This document shows positions 24,015 to 32,374 of a DNA stretch of 32,911 nucleotides, one piece after another (position 1 is the stretch's first letter; each line of letters starts with the position of its first letter). The stretch covers positions 1 through 32,911 of the forward strand of contig DAIDJG010000325.1 in NCBI GenBank assembly GCA_027451445.1, in the 5' to 3' direction. The stretch comes from Singulisphaera sp. (GTDB lineage: Bacteria; Planctomycetota; Planctomycetia; Isosphaerales; Isosphaeraceae). The notes beneath the pieces are model-generated. The model worked only from the letters and a program-made list of their open reading frames with translations. It ran no database searches and had not been told where the DNA came from. The position numbers were made by a program, and so were the translations under genes.

Positions 24015-24683
24015 ATGGCGACCGCCAAACCCGCCGCGACCACTCGATCAGCGACCGTGCGCTACGTATTCGGAAACGTAAGCTGGGACGATTACCAGGC
24101 CATGGTTCGGATCGCGGGCAACAGCCATACGCGAGTGACTTATAACCAAGGAACGCTGGAGATCATGGCGAACACCTACGAACATAACGCCAGTAGTTAT
24201 CTCCTCGGCCGCCTTGTGGACACGTTGGCGGAGGAGTTGGAGGTTCCCGCCGAAGGCGGAGACACGACCACGTTTCAGCGCAAAGATCTTGCACGAGGGA
24301 CCGAAGCGAACAAATCTTACTTCTTTCACGCGAATGCAACACGAGTCCGCGGCAAGATACAACTTGATCTCAACGTGGACCCCCCACCCGATCTAGTGAT
24401 CGACGTGCGGACTAGTGGGGCCGCACTCGACACGTTGCCGGTTTACGCCGCTCTCGGCATTCCCGAGGTCTGGCGCTGCGACGGCAAAGCGATTGAGTTC
24501 CTCCACCGCCAGGACGACGGCCATTACCTCGCTCAGGATGCCAGCCGGAACTTCCCCTCCTTGAAACCAGCCGACATCGCGGCGTTCCTCGCGCAGGCAG
24601 AGTCGGTAGATAAGACGCAATTGATCCGGGAATTCCGCAGCTTCGTCAGGGAGAATCTCGCACAACGACGGAGTGGGCAGTAA
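24015..24683 (+). CDS. Uma2 family restriction endonuclease-like protein, copy 2
   Basis: Second Uma2 protein, 222 residues, from an ATG with AGGAG 9 bases upstream. It aligns with copy 1 over its whole length (NVSWDDYQAMVRIAGNSHTRVTYNQGTLEIMANTYEHN; VDPPPDLVIDV; VYAALGIPEVWRCDG). The core differs: where copy 1 has PDLTIEVEIS this copy has PDLVIDVRTS, so the acidic position is Asp130 rather than Glu and the second acidic residue is Arg. Activity may be reduced or altered. The two look like an old tandem duplication, and the gene ends 3 bases before the next start, so it may be cotranscribed with the membrane-protein and hflC genes. Confidence 0.87.
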   Translation: MATAKPAATTRSATVRYVFGNVSWDDYQAMVRIAGNSHTRVTYNQGTLEIMANTYEHNASSYLLGRLVDTLAEELEVPAEGGDTTTFQRKDLARGTEANKSYFFHANATRVRGKIQLDLNVDPPPDLVIDVRTSGAALDTLPVYAALGIPEVWRCDGKAIEFLHRQDDGHYLAQDASRNFPSLKPADIAAFLAQAESVDKTQLIREFRSFVRENLAQRRSGQ

Positions 24684-24686
24684 AGC

Positions 24687-25247
24687 ATGGACGAACCCCA
24701 ACCACCCACCGACGCCGAACCTTCCGCATCTGTCCCCCCGCGCCGGTTCCGTTTCTCGCTGGGCTCCCTGATGGTCTTCATCCTGACCGCAGCGGCGGCC
24801 TCAGCGCTCTACGCCAAAATCATTGAGCTCCTGAACGGTACGGCCAACCCGATCTCGGCCTATGACGTCGCCAACGTCGTCTTGATCGCCCTTTTGCTTT
24901 CCTCGACGATCGTTGTCTGCATCCGTCGTGAAACCGTGAACCAGGGCATGTTTCAGGTTACACTCAGTTGCGTGGTCATCCTGGCGACCCTCGCCCTGAT
25001 TGAAGAGAACCTGGTCCGGTTGCTGCTTTACTGGGCTCAGCTCTGCTTCGCCGTTCTGCTCGTCCTGCCGCTGGTCCTGCGCCGGCTCGCATTGGACGGG
25101 GAAGAAACGGAGTCGCGACGCGCCTGGCTGGTTTGGGTGGCGGAGGTCCTCCTTGGATCCTTCGCCAATATCATCCTCGTCCTCCTGGGTATCTTGATCC
25201 AGTGCTCGCCGTTCCTGATCGAGATCCTACTGGAGCTCCTGTCGTGA
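24687..25247 (+). CDS. Four-helix membrane protein of unknown function
   Basis: Membrane protein of 186 residues. A proline-rich soluble start (MDEPQPPTDAEPSASVPPRR) leads into FRFSLGSLMVFILTAAAASALYAKI, a first-helix pattern frequent in planctomycete membrane proteins. Further hydrophobic segments lie near 62-78 (VANVVLIALLLSSTIVV), 90-105, 112-132 and 150-185, the last being very leucine/isoleucine-rich. No family recognised. It starts 3 bases after the Uma2 gene and ends 28 bases before hflC; by position it may be an accessory of the SPFH proteins, though this is inference. Confidence 0.62.
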   Translation: MDEPQPPTDAEPSASVPPRRFRFSLGSLMVFILTAAAASALYAKIIELLNGTANPISAYDVANVVLIALLLSSTIVVCIRRETVNQGMFQVTLSCVVILATLALIEENLVRLLLYWAQLCFAVLLVLPLVLRRLALDGEETESRRAWLVWVAEVLLGSFANIILVLLGILIQCSPFLIEILLELLS

Positions 25248-25275
25248 ACGCCCCCGGGTTTTGGAGACTCTGACA

Positions 25276-26274
25276 ATGCATCAGCCAATCGAACCACCCC
25301 CGCGCACTCCAACCCGGAAGCTCCCCTGGATCCTCGCGGCCCTGAGCGTCCTCGCGATCGTGGCACTCGTGCGCTCGGTCGTAATCGTCGACCAGACCGA
25401 AGCCGTTTACATCACCGAGTTCGGCCGACCGGTGCGACTGATCGAGGAACCGGGCCTGCATATCAAGTGGCCCTACCAGAGCCGTCGAGGGTTCGACAAG
25501 CGCTTGCAGCTCGATGCGCCCCCGCCGCGCGAGATGCTCACGAAGGACAAGAAGAACCTTGAAGTCGCCTGGTACGTGAGCTGGCGGATCGGCGACGTCG
25601 ACCGGTTCCTGAAAGCCGTACGCACCTTGCCCGACGCCTCGGCCCGGCTCGAAGACATGGCGGCTTCGGTCCTCGCGGCCGAGCTCGGCGGGCATGACTT
25701 GATCGACCTCGTCAAGGTCGGAACCGACTCCCAGCTCGGCACCATGCTTGACGGGGCCACAGTCCGCATCGGCGAACAGGCTGAGAAGGAATACGGCCTG
25801 AAGGTCGTCGACGTTCGCCTCCGGCGCATGAATTATCCCGAGGAGGTGCGGTCGGCCGTGTTCGAGCAGATCCGTAGCGAGCGCCGGCGGGTCGCGGCGA
25901 AGACCCGAGCCGAGGGCGAGAGTGAGGCTCGCACGATCCGAAGCGCCGCCGACCGGGAACGCGCTCGCATGATCGCCGAGGCCGACGCCGACGCCGCCCG
26001 GCTCATCGGCGAGGGCGAAGCCCAGGCCACTCGCATCGCCAACGACGCCCACGCGGCCGATCCGGCGTTCTTCCAGTTCCTCAAGACGCTCGAAACCTAC
26101 CGAGGCGCACTCGACGGCAAGACCACCCTGGTCCTCTCCGCCGAAAGCGAATTCCTCCGCTTGCTCACCCAGGGCATCGAGCCGTCGAAGTCGTCGCCCG
26201 TCGCGGCGCGTGAGAACGCGAACAAGCTCCCCATGAACACGCAAACGAGCCCTGGTGGCGGAGGCCAGCCATGA
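25276..26274 (+). CDS. hflC: HflC-like SPFH membrane protein
   Basis: Membrane protein of 332 residues. The ATG at 25276 has GGAG (25263-25266) upstream; a TTG at 25261 is less likely. A short proline-rich cytoplasmic start is followed by one helix (18-37) and the SPFH/Band 7 domain: VDQTEAVYITEFGRPVRLIEEPGLHIKWPYQ, the HflC patterns KNLEVAWYVSWRIGDVDRFL and GLKVVDVRLRRMNYPEEVRSAVFEQIRSERRRVAAKTRAEGE, then a long charged coiled coil (about 200-260) and AFFQFLKTLETYRGAL. HflC forms large membrane assemblies with HflK around the FtsH protease. It overlaps the next gene as ATGA, consistent with the usual HflC-HflK partnership, here in reverse of the common hflK-hflC order. Confidence 0.87.
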   Translation: MHQPIEPPPRTPTRKLPWILAALSVLAIVALVRSVVIVDQTEAVYITEFGRPVRLIEEPGLHIKWPYQSRRGFDKRLQLDAPPPREMLTKDKKNLEVAWYVSWRIGDVDRFLKAVRTLPDASARLEDMAASVLAAELGGHDLIDLVKVGTDSQLGTMLDGATVRIGEQAEKEYGLKVVDVRLRRMNYPEEVRSAVFEQIRSERRRVAAKTRAEGESEARTIRSAADRERARMIAEADADAARLIGEGEAQATRIANDAHAADPAFFQFLKTLETYRGALDGKTTLVLSAESEFLRLLTQGIEPSKSSPVAARENANKLPMNTQTSPGGGGQP

Positions 26275-27269
26275 AATGGGCCGTACTTGCCGCCGGCCTG
26301 CTCGTCGTCACGCTGGCCACCAGTCTGACCGTGGTCCAGCAAGACGAGGTCGCCGTCGTCCGACGCTTCGGTGCGGCCCTGCGCGAACCCTGGGGCCCAG
26401 GCCTGCACTGGGGCTTGCCCTGGGGAATCGACCGGGTCGACCGCGTCAAGACCGGCCAGACTCGCACGCTCACGATCGGCGCTCGGGACCTCCAAAGCGC
26501 TCCGCTGACCCGCGCCCCGAGCCCTGACTCCGACGACTTCCTCACCGGCGACCTCAACCTCGTCACCGCGCAGGCCATCGTGCAGTACCGGGTCAGTGAC
26601 CCCGTGGCGTTCCTGTTCAGGTCCGCCTCCGTGGACGCCGCCCTCGGTACCTCGGCCGAGGCGGCCCTGACCCGCGCCCTCGCCGCGCGCGGGATCGACG
26701 ATGTGCTCACTGTCGGCCGCGCCGAGGTCGCCGACGGCATGCTCCGCGCTGTGCAGGAACAGGCCGACCGCCAGGGCCTCGGCGTCTCGATCCGCGCAAT
26801 CCGCCTGGGTCGCGTCACGCCCCCCGTGGCCGTCGCCCCGGCCTTCGCCGACGCCGCCCGCGCACGGAGTGACCGCCGGCAGTCCGTCACCACGGCCGAG
26901 GAGTACCGCGACCGCGCCCTCGCCGACGCGAAGAGCACCGCCCAGGAGACCGCCGACCGGGCCTCCGCCCGATTCGAACGCGAGGTCCAGACCGCCCGAG
27001 GCGAGGCCGACCGCTTCACCAAAGTCGTCGTCGAGGCGCGCAAGGCACCCCTGCCCACCCGGCGCCGGCTCTACCTCGAAGCGCTCGCTGAACTGCTCCC
27101 CCGCTTCGCGCGCAAGGTCGTCGTGGCGCCGGGCCAGGACGTAGACATCAGCATGATCGCAAACGAAGGCAAGAAAGAACCCGTCACGGAGAACATCGAC
27201 AGCACGGAGGCCAGGCCCGACAAAGAGAAGAGCGTTCCCAAGAACGCGGAAACGGGAGCGGGACGATGA
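26271..27269 (+). CDS. hflK: HflK-like SPFH membrane protein
   Basis: Membrane protein of 332 residues beginning directly with a transmembrane helix (residues 3-21). SPFH marks: VVQQDEVAVVRRFGAALRE, PGLHWGLPWGIDRV, then the HflK signature FLTGDLNLVTAQAIVQYRVSDPVAFLF (about 90-116) and PPVAVAPAFADAARARSDR, followed by an Ala/Arg/Glu-rich coiled coil (200-258) and RRRLYLEALAELLPRFARKVVV. The last 40 residues are hydrophilic and Lys/Glu-rich. It is a stand-alone HflK, in addition to the HflK domain fused to the ATPase. Both junctions are ATGA overlaps (with hflC at 26271 and the next gene at 27266), showing a compact translationally coupled operon. Confidence 0.85.
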   Translation: MKWAVLAAGLLVVTLATSLTVVQQDEVAVVRRFGAALREPWGPGLHWGLPWGIDRVDRVKTGQTRTLTIGARDLQSAPLTRAPSPDSDDFLTGDLNLVTAQAIVQYRVSDPVAFLFRSASVDAALGTSAEAALTRALAARGIDDVLTVGRAEVADGMLRAVQEQADRQGLGVSIRAIRLGRVTPPVAVAPAFADAARARSDRRQSVTTAEEYRDRALADAKSTAQETADRASARFEREVQTARGEADRFTKVVVEARKAPLPTRRRLYLEALAELLPRFARKVVVAPGQDVDISMIANEGKKEPVTENIDSTEARPDKEKSVPKNAETGAGR

Positions 27270-27832
27270 AGCGCATCTTGGCCGGCGCCCTGACGGTGCT
27301 GCTGATGGGATTGCTCCTCTGGGCGGGCGCCGGGCGCCCCACCGCGTCACCCTCGGAGCCAGGCGCCCCTCCCCCGACGACCGAAGCCCCCAATCCCGCC
27401 AGCGGCGCTGAGGCGAGGCTCCAGACGCTGCTCGAAAACTCCGCCCAGGGGGACGTCTCGGGCTACCTCGCCTGCTTCGGCGGCCCGCTCCGCGATCGCC
27501 TCGAACGCGAGCTGACCGAACGGGGTCGCGACACCTTCGCCGCCGACCTCCGCCAGGCCGCCAGGGCCCGCAAGAGCCACGCCACCTTCGCCCCCGAGCC
27601 CGACGGCCCCGACAGCGCACGGATCACGGTCGAAACCGTCTACCCCGACCGCAACGAACGCCAAACCTTCCGCCTCGAACAAGGTCCCACGGGCTGGCTC
27701 GTCACCGGCGTCGAAACCGTCCGCAGCCACCAGCCCAAAGCCAAGTACGGCTCACAGGCCAGCTACCAGGAACCGGAAGGCCCGCCCGTTCCAAGTACAG
27801 GCTTGACGGTCGAAACGGGCGATGATAATTGA
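27266..27832 (+). CDS. Exported NTF2-like protein of the SPFH operon
   Basis: Protein of 188 residues with an N-terminal hydrophobic segment (MKRILAGALTVLLMGLLLWAG), either signal peptide or anchor, then a proline-rich linker (residues 24-46). Residues 48-135 (EARLQTLLENSAQGDVSGYLACFGGPLRDRLERELTER, TVETVYPDRNERQTFRLEQGPTGWLVTGVE) have the helix-then-curved-sheet pattern of NTF2-like/SnoaL folds often found as periplasmic accessory domains. No cysteine is placed for lipidation. It overlaps hflK as ATGA, so it is part of the same operon; a periplasmic partner of the SPFH complex is inference. Confidence 0.65.
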   Translation: MKRILAGALTVLLMGLLLWAGAGRPTASPSEPGAPPPTTEAPNPASGAEARLQTLLENSAQGDVSGYLACFGGPLRDRLERELTERGRDTFAADLRQAARARKSHATFAPEPDGPDSARITVETVYPDRNERQTFRLEQGPTGWLVTGVETVRSHQPKAKYGSQASYQEPEGPPVPSTGLTVETGDDN

Positions 27833-27867
27833 AACGAACCCACCGGGTAGAAAACAAGGAAAGGCGA

Positions 27868-27982
27868 TCTATCCGCAGATGGCGCAGATTAACGCAGATA
27901 GTAAGACTAAAATCGCATCAAAATATATTGAATTCGTTCATACTTAATTTATCTGCGTTAATCTGCGTCATCTGCGGATAGA
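27868..27982. repeat. MITE-like palindromic intergenic repeat
   Basis: Inverted arms of 33 bases (27868-27900 and 27950-27982) match at 32 of 33 positions around a 49-base AT-rich centre. The arms contain CGCAGATTAACGCAGATA and its complement, built from a degenerate CGCAGAT(T/G) unit. This unit looks like a widely scattered intergenic repeat; no transposase is present, so a non-autonomous element is the simplest reading. It lies 36 bases after the SPFH operon and 34 bases before the next gene. Confidence 0.75.
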
Positions 27983-28016
27983 ATCTCTTCGTATTCCTCT
28001 TTGCAAGGAGCGTGTG

Positions 28017-31004
28017 ATGCGGGGTCGCTGGCTTGCCTTCGTTGTGACGGCTCTGGGTGTGATCGGAGTTTCGGCCGTGCAGGCGCAGAAGCAGGAGGCG
28101 TCGACCAGCCAGGCGCTCGATCCCGACGTGACCGTCGTGCGACTGCTCCTGGGCATCGGCGATGCTCAGACCAGGACCTGGAGTGGGAAGGTCCGGCTCG
28201 ATCAGGGCGAGGTGCTCGGCGTCGAGGGCTATCGGTTCCGCAAGGGGGACAAGGTGGTCGGCCGCGACGCGTGGGAGGCGCAGAGCCGGCTCATTCGCAA
28301 GGCGCCGCCCAAGAAGGCCGTCATGAAGGCGCAGGCCCCGCAGAAGGCAAGTGGACCGAGCACCTTCGGGGCGCAAGTCACGGCGAACGGCGTGCTCGTC
28401 AGCCTGAAGGCGCCCAAGGACGCCACGTTGACGGTGAGCACCGAGCGCGGGGAGTTCCGCGTCCCGCTCGCGGAGCTGACCGATGGCCGCCCGCGCTCCT
28501 ACCTCGAAGGCGCTGCGCAGGCCCAGCGAGTGCCGGCGTACGCCGCCCTGGTCGAGGGTGAGTTCCAGCAGGATTTCCCCGCGGCCTCGGCCGACGGTAA
28601 GGGGAACGTCTGGGTCGTCTACGTCGAGCACAAGCCCCGAGGGCCCGAGGTGCTGGAGGCATTTACCACGCGTCCGAAGAACCTCGCCGCGTCGGTTCCG
28701 AGCGGCGGTGGCGACCAGATCCGCCTCGTTCGCTTCGCCGACGGCAAGGCGGGTGAGCCGATCAACGTCACCACCGAAGGGGTCGACGTCTGGCGGCCCG
28801 CGGTGACCGTGGATCCCCAGGGACGTGTCATGGTCGTCTGGTCCGAGAACATCGGCGGGAACTGGGACCTCTATGGCCGTGTCTATCACCCGATCAATCA
28901 GAATTGGAGCGAAATCCGGCGTCTGACTACAGACCCCGGCGCGGACGTTGACGTGTCGCTGGCCGTGGCGGGCGAGAAAGGCACATGGATGGCCTGGCAA
29001 GGCTGGCGCAATGGCAAGGCGCAGATCTTCCTCGCCCTGGCCAGCGGCGGCGGTGCTCCCGAGACGATCACCGCACCGGGCTCCAACGCGTGGTCGCCCT
29101 CGCTCGCGTTCGACAAGGAAGGGCGAGCCTACATCGGCTACGACACGTACGAGGCCGGCAACTACGACGTCATGCTCCACCGCCACCCACCCGTCGGCGA
29201 CGACCAACCGCGCGAGAAGTCGGCGGTGATTCCAATCGCGAATTCACCCAGGTATGAGGTGCGTCCGAGCGTCACCGTCGACCCCAAGGGCCGCGTCTGG
29301 GTCGCTTACGAAGAGCGCACGGAAAACTGGGGCAAGGACGCCGAAAACCTGCTGGAAGGGAAAGGCTCGACCTTGTACCGCGAGGCCGCCGTGCGCATCC
29401 GCTGCGTCGATGGCGACCGCGTGCTCGACGCTCCCAATCCCGTGGCCGACGCCCCGAACGGCCTCCGCACGATGAACAGCTTCCCTCGTCTCGCCTGCGA
29501 TCCGACCGGCCGCGTCTGGCTCGCCTTCCGCCACAAGCAGGAAGCAATCTGGGGGAACCAGGCCGTGCTCGTCGCCGGCGGCGTGTGGGTCGAATACGTC
29601 TCGGCGCTCTCGGGCAAAGGGTGGTCCGCCCCCGCGCCGCTCTCCCGGAGCGATGGTCTGCTCGACAACCGCCCTGCCCTGGTTCCGCAGTCCGATGGTC
29701 CGCTCCTCGTGTTCTACAACACCGACGGCCGCCTCCGCAGGGAAGTTGAAGGGACGCCTGAGTTAATGTGGAAGTATTACTCGCACTCGGGAACGCCGCC
29801 GGGGGTCGTCAACAACGACATCGAGGTGTCCGCCGTCAAGCCGGTGGGCACCCCGGGGGAAACGGCGCTCGCGGCGGTCGCCAAATCGAATGAAACCGCG
29901 CCGGTGGTCCACCCCAATGAAAACGCCGACGTCGCCCGGATGCGCAACTACCGGATCAACGCCGGAGGCAAAACGTACCGCTTCCTGCGCGGGGATTTCC
30001 ACCGCCACACCGAGGTTTCGCAGGACGGCGGGGCCGACGGTGCACTCGAGGAGCTCTGGCGCTACTCCATCGACGCCGCCCAGTTCGACTGGATGGGGGA
30101 CGGCGACCACGACAACGGCGGCGGCAAGGAATACACCTGGTGGCTCGTCCAGAAGACGACCGACATTTACAACAGCCCCAAGCTCACCACCATGTTCACG
30201 TATGAGCGCAGCGTGAGCTACCCCCACGGCCACCGCAACGTGATGTTTCCCAAACGAGGCGTGCGCACCTTGCCCCGCCTGGTGGACGCCACGAAAGGTT
30301 CGGTCGTCGATGATGACACGGCCATGCTCTACGACTACCTCAAGGAGCACGGCGGCATCACCGCCTCGCACACCTCGGCCACGGGAATGGGGACCGACTG
30401 GCGCGATGTGAACCCCAAGTTCGAGCCGTTCGTCGAGATCTTCCAGGGCCACCGCAACTCCTACGAGCACTACGGCGCCCCTCGCGTCGCCCGCCGCCCG
30501 GGCGAGTCGATCGGCGGCTGGCAGCCGCTGGGGATGGTCTGGAACGCCCTCGCGATGCAGTACCGCATCGGCTTCCAGGCGTCGAGCGACCACATCTCGA
30601 CCCACATCAGCTATGCCATAGCCGTCGCCGAGGACACGACGCGTGACTCCGTACTCGACGCCTTCAGCCGCCGCCACTGCTACGGCGCCACCGACAACAT
30701 CGTCCTCGACGTCCGCTCCGGCCCCCACATCATGGGCGACGAGTTCAACGCCGACGGCCCCCTGCGGCTTCAGATCTTCGCCCACGGCACCCGTCCCATC
30801 GCCAAGGTCGATATCATCAAGGATTTCGTCTACGTCTACTCGACCGAACCGAATAAGGAGGAGGTCCGCTTCGAGTGGACCGACGCCGAGAAGCGCCCCG
30901 GCGGCCTGAGCTGGTACTACGTTCGCGTTCTCCAGGACAACGGCGAAATCGCCTGGGGCAGCCCCCTCTGGGTCCACTTCCCCGCCAGGGCCGCCGGTGG
31001 TTGA
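28017..31004 (+). CDS. Secreted beta-propeller protein with PHP-type phosphoesterase domain
   Basis: Exported protein of 995 residues. The ATG at 28017 is chosen because AAGGAG lies 6 bases upstream; the protein then begins MRGRWLAFVVTALGVIGVSAVQAQ, a signal peptide. Residues 175-570 hold sialidase/WD-like propeller blades: DFPAASADGKGNVWVVYVEHK, RPAVTVDPQGRVMVVWSEN, SPSLAFDKEGRAYIGYDTYE, RPSVTVDPKGRVWVAYEE and FPRLACDPTGRVWLAFRHKQ. The C-terminal domain (about 650-900) is PHP-like: GDFHRHTEVSQDGG (His662, His664), GDGDHD (Asp695, Asp697, His698, Asp699), and later ASHTSATGMG, a metal-dependent phosphoesterase layout resembling the DUF3604 group. The natural substrate is unknown. The propeller may bind polymer or cell surface while the PHP domain hydrolyses; this is inference. 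Confidence 0.82.
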   Translation: MRGRWLAFVVTALGVIGVSAVQAQKQEASTSQALDPDVTVVRLLLGIGDAQTRTWSGKVRLDQGEVLGVEGYRFRKGDKVVGRDAWEAQSRLIRKAPPKKAVMKAQAPQKASGPSTFGAQVTANGVLVSLKAPKDATLTVSTERGEFRVPLAELTDGRPRSYLEGAAQAQRVPAYAALVEGEFQQDFPAASADGKGNVWVVYVEHKPRGPEVLEAFTTRPKNLAASVPSGGGDQIRLVRFADGKAGEPINVTTEGVDVWRPAVTVDPQGRVMVVWSENIGGNWDLYGRVYHPINQNWSEIRRLTTDPGADVDVSLAVAGEKGTWMAWQGWRNGKAQIFLALASGGGAPETITAPGSNAWSPSLAFDKEGRAYIGYDTYEAGNYDVMLHRHPPVGDDQPREKSAVIPIANSPRYEVRPSVTVDPKGRVWVAYEERTENWGKDAENLLEGKGSTLYREAAVRIRCVDGDRVLDAPNPVADAPNGLRTMNSFPRLACDPTGRVWLAFRHKQEAIWGNQAVLVAGGVWVEYVSALSGKGWSAPAPLSRSDGLLDNRPALVPQSDGPLLVFYNTDGRLRREVEGTPELMWKYYSHSGTPPGVVNNDIEVSAVKPVGTPGETALAAVAKSNETAPVVHPNENADVARMRNYRINAGGKTYRFLRGDFHRHTEVSQDGGADGALEELWRYSIDAAQFDWMGDGDHDNGGGKEYTWWLVQKTTDIYNSPKLTTMFTYERSVSYPHGHRNVMFPKRGVRTLPRLVDATKGSVVDDDTAMLYDYLKEHGGITASHTSATGMGTDWRDVNPKFEPFVEIFQGHRNSYEHYGAPRVARRPGESIGGWQPLGMVWNALAMQYRIGFQASSDHISTHISYAIAVAEDTTRDSVLDAFSRRHCYGATDNIVLDVRSGPHIMGDEFNADGPLRLQIFAHGTRPIAKVDIIKDFVYVYSTEPNKEEVRFEWTDAEKRPGGLSWYYVRVLQDNGEIAWGSPLWVHFPARAAGG

Positions 31005-31028
31005 ACGTTCGACTGCGCAGCCGGGGAC

Positions 31029-31052
31029 GCCTCAGAGTGAGTGCTCTGAGGC
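31029..31052 (+). terminator. Strong hairpin downstream of the propeller-PHP gene
   Basis: Perfect 9-base arms GCCTCAGAG and CTCTGAGGC with a 6-base loop begin 25 bases after the stop codon at 31004. The T-run expected of an intrinsic terminator is weak, but position and stem strength support transcription termination or mRNA protection. Confidence 0.55.
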
Positions 31053-31075
31053 AATCCTGCTGCTTCCGGAGTCGA

Positions 31076-31257
31076 TGGCAGATGACGAATGGCAGATGGC
31101 AGACGACATAGGGCATATGACAGATGCAAGAAAGGATCCGCTAAGCTGCCCGCTGTGTTCGCCATCCGCCATCCCGCATCTTGCATCTGACATCTTGTAT
31201 TTGACATGTGACATCTTGCATTTTGCATCTGAAATCCCGCATACCCCACATCTCTAA
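31076..31257. repeat. Degenerate short-unit intergenic repeat, partly inverted
   Basis: The left part has repeated GGCAGATG-type units; the right part has repeated CATCTTGCAT and CATCTGACAT-type units, the approximate reverse complement. One 15-base pair matches at 14 positions (31117-31131 against 31179-31193). No gene is supported here. Confidence 0.5.
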
Positions 31258-31272
31258 CAAGTGAGCATCTCA

Positions 31273-32286
31273 ATGCCCTCCTACCTGCTAGCCGCCGCCT
31301 GGGAGAAGATGACCAAGGATCATCAGCCCGCTTCCGACGCGGGGCCGTTGACGAGACTGCTGAAAGACTACGGCAAGCTACACGATGAAAAGAACGCGGA
31401 AGACCAGATCCCTGCCTTGCGTCAAATCAACGAGATGGCGATCTCGGCCAAGCGCAAGTTCAAGGAACCGGAGATTGCGAAGTATCTCGACGAGATGCGG
31501 AAGGAGGCCGAGTCGAAGAAAAAGGAAGTCGAGGCGTACCTGAAGAAAGAGGCGGCGACCAAGAAGAAGGGGCTCAACAAGATCGAAAAGGGAAAGGTTC
31601 CGTCTCGGAAACTGCGCAAGGACCTGGTGCTTGCACGAATCCTTACGAGGGTGCGGACGACGCCGGCCAAGTCGCCGTTGTACTTCGCCCTGGCGCTGGG
31701 GCGACCGTATTGCGGGCTGGTGATCGCGAGATCGATCTCAGGCAGTCAAAGGGGTGCGGCTATCGACGCCCGTACTCTCAACAACGGCCGGAGCGGCGGC
31801 AGTGGAATCAAGCTCGGTCGTTGCTACGGCGAGGGGGGTAAGGTCGTCTTCGATATGGGACTCAAACCCTCGAACAGCACCAAGCCCCCGGCCAGCCTGG
31901 CTCTGCTCATCAAGAGTACGATCAAGGTCCAAACGCAGGGCGCCGCGGGATCGGTCAAGGTCATCTGCCGCGGTGGTCCTCGGCTCACCGAGCAGGAAAT
32001 GGCGAAGCTACTCGAGGTTGCGAACGCGACTCTCAAGAAGAGCGCGGTGCTGCTCGCCAAAGGGGACAAGGCGAAGGTCGCCAAGCTCAAGGAGCTCGAA
32101 GAGCGCTGTGAGCAGATTCTCAAACACCTCCCGGACACGAAGGGAGGCAGCAACTCAACGCTACCGCCCCTTCCGCCCAAAGCCAAGAAAGCCCGCGCGC
32201 ACATGCTGGTGCTCCTCGAGAAGCTTCAGTCGGCGATCGAGACGGCCGAGAAGACCGAGAAAGAGAACAAGAAGGACAAGAAATAG
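31273..32286 (+). CDS. Lysine-rich coiled-coil protein of unknown function
   Basis: Protein of 337 residues, no signal peptide, cytoplasmic. The start is uncertain: ATG at 31273 is given; GTG at 31261 is in frame; neither has a strong ribosome binding site. Residues 20-115 are helical and charged (EMRKEAESKKKEVEAYLKK; EAATKKKGLNKIEKGKVPSRKLRKD), a likely coiled coil. Residues 120-235 look like a beta domain (PLYFALALGRPYCGLVIARS, GKVVFDMGL, LALLIKSTIKVQ, GSVKVICRGG). The end is helical and Lys-rich (KAKKARAHMLVLLEKLQ, then EKTEKENKKDKK). I recognise no family. The basic tails would suit nucleic-acid binding, but there is no motif to prove it. Frame, length and codon usage support coding. Confidence 0.6.
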   Translation: MPSYLLAAAWEKMTKDHQPASDAGPLTRLLKDYGKLHDEKNAEDQIPALRQINEMAISAKRKFKEPEIAKYLDEMRKEAESKKKEVEAYLKKEAATKKKGLNKIEKGKVPSRKLRKDLVLARILTRVRTTPAKSPLYFALALGRPYCGLVIARSISGSQRGAAIDARTLNNGRSGGSGIKLGRCYGEGGKVVFDMGLKPSNSTKPPASLALLIKSTIKVQTQGAAGSVKVICRGGPRLTEQEMAKLLEVANATLKKSAVLLAKGDKAKVAKLKELEERCEQILKHLPDTKGGSNSTLPPLPPKAKKARAHMLVLLEKLQSAIETAEKTEKENKKDKK

Positions 32287-32374
32287 CCCGGCGCGTTGCG
32301 GAAGGGATAGCGCGATCCGCTACCGGACGACGTGAAACGAACCACGCTCTCGTTGACACCGAAGGAATTCAGAC

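Noticed and set aside
27868-27982. CRISPR-like interpretation of the CGCAGAT units
   Set aside because: The units form one inverted pair, not regularly spaced direct repeats with unique spacers, and no cas gene is near.
29763-30977. Minus-strand 404-codon frame opposite the PHP domain
   Set aside because: Val/Gly/Asp-rich antisense product with no domain pattern, opposite a well-supported PHP region.
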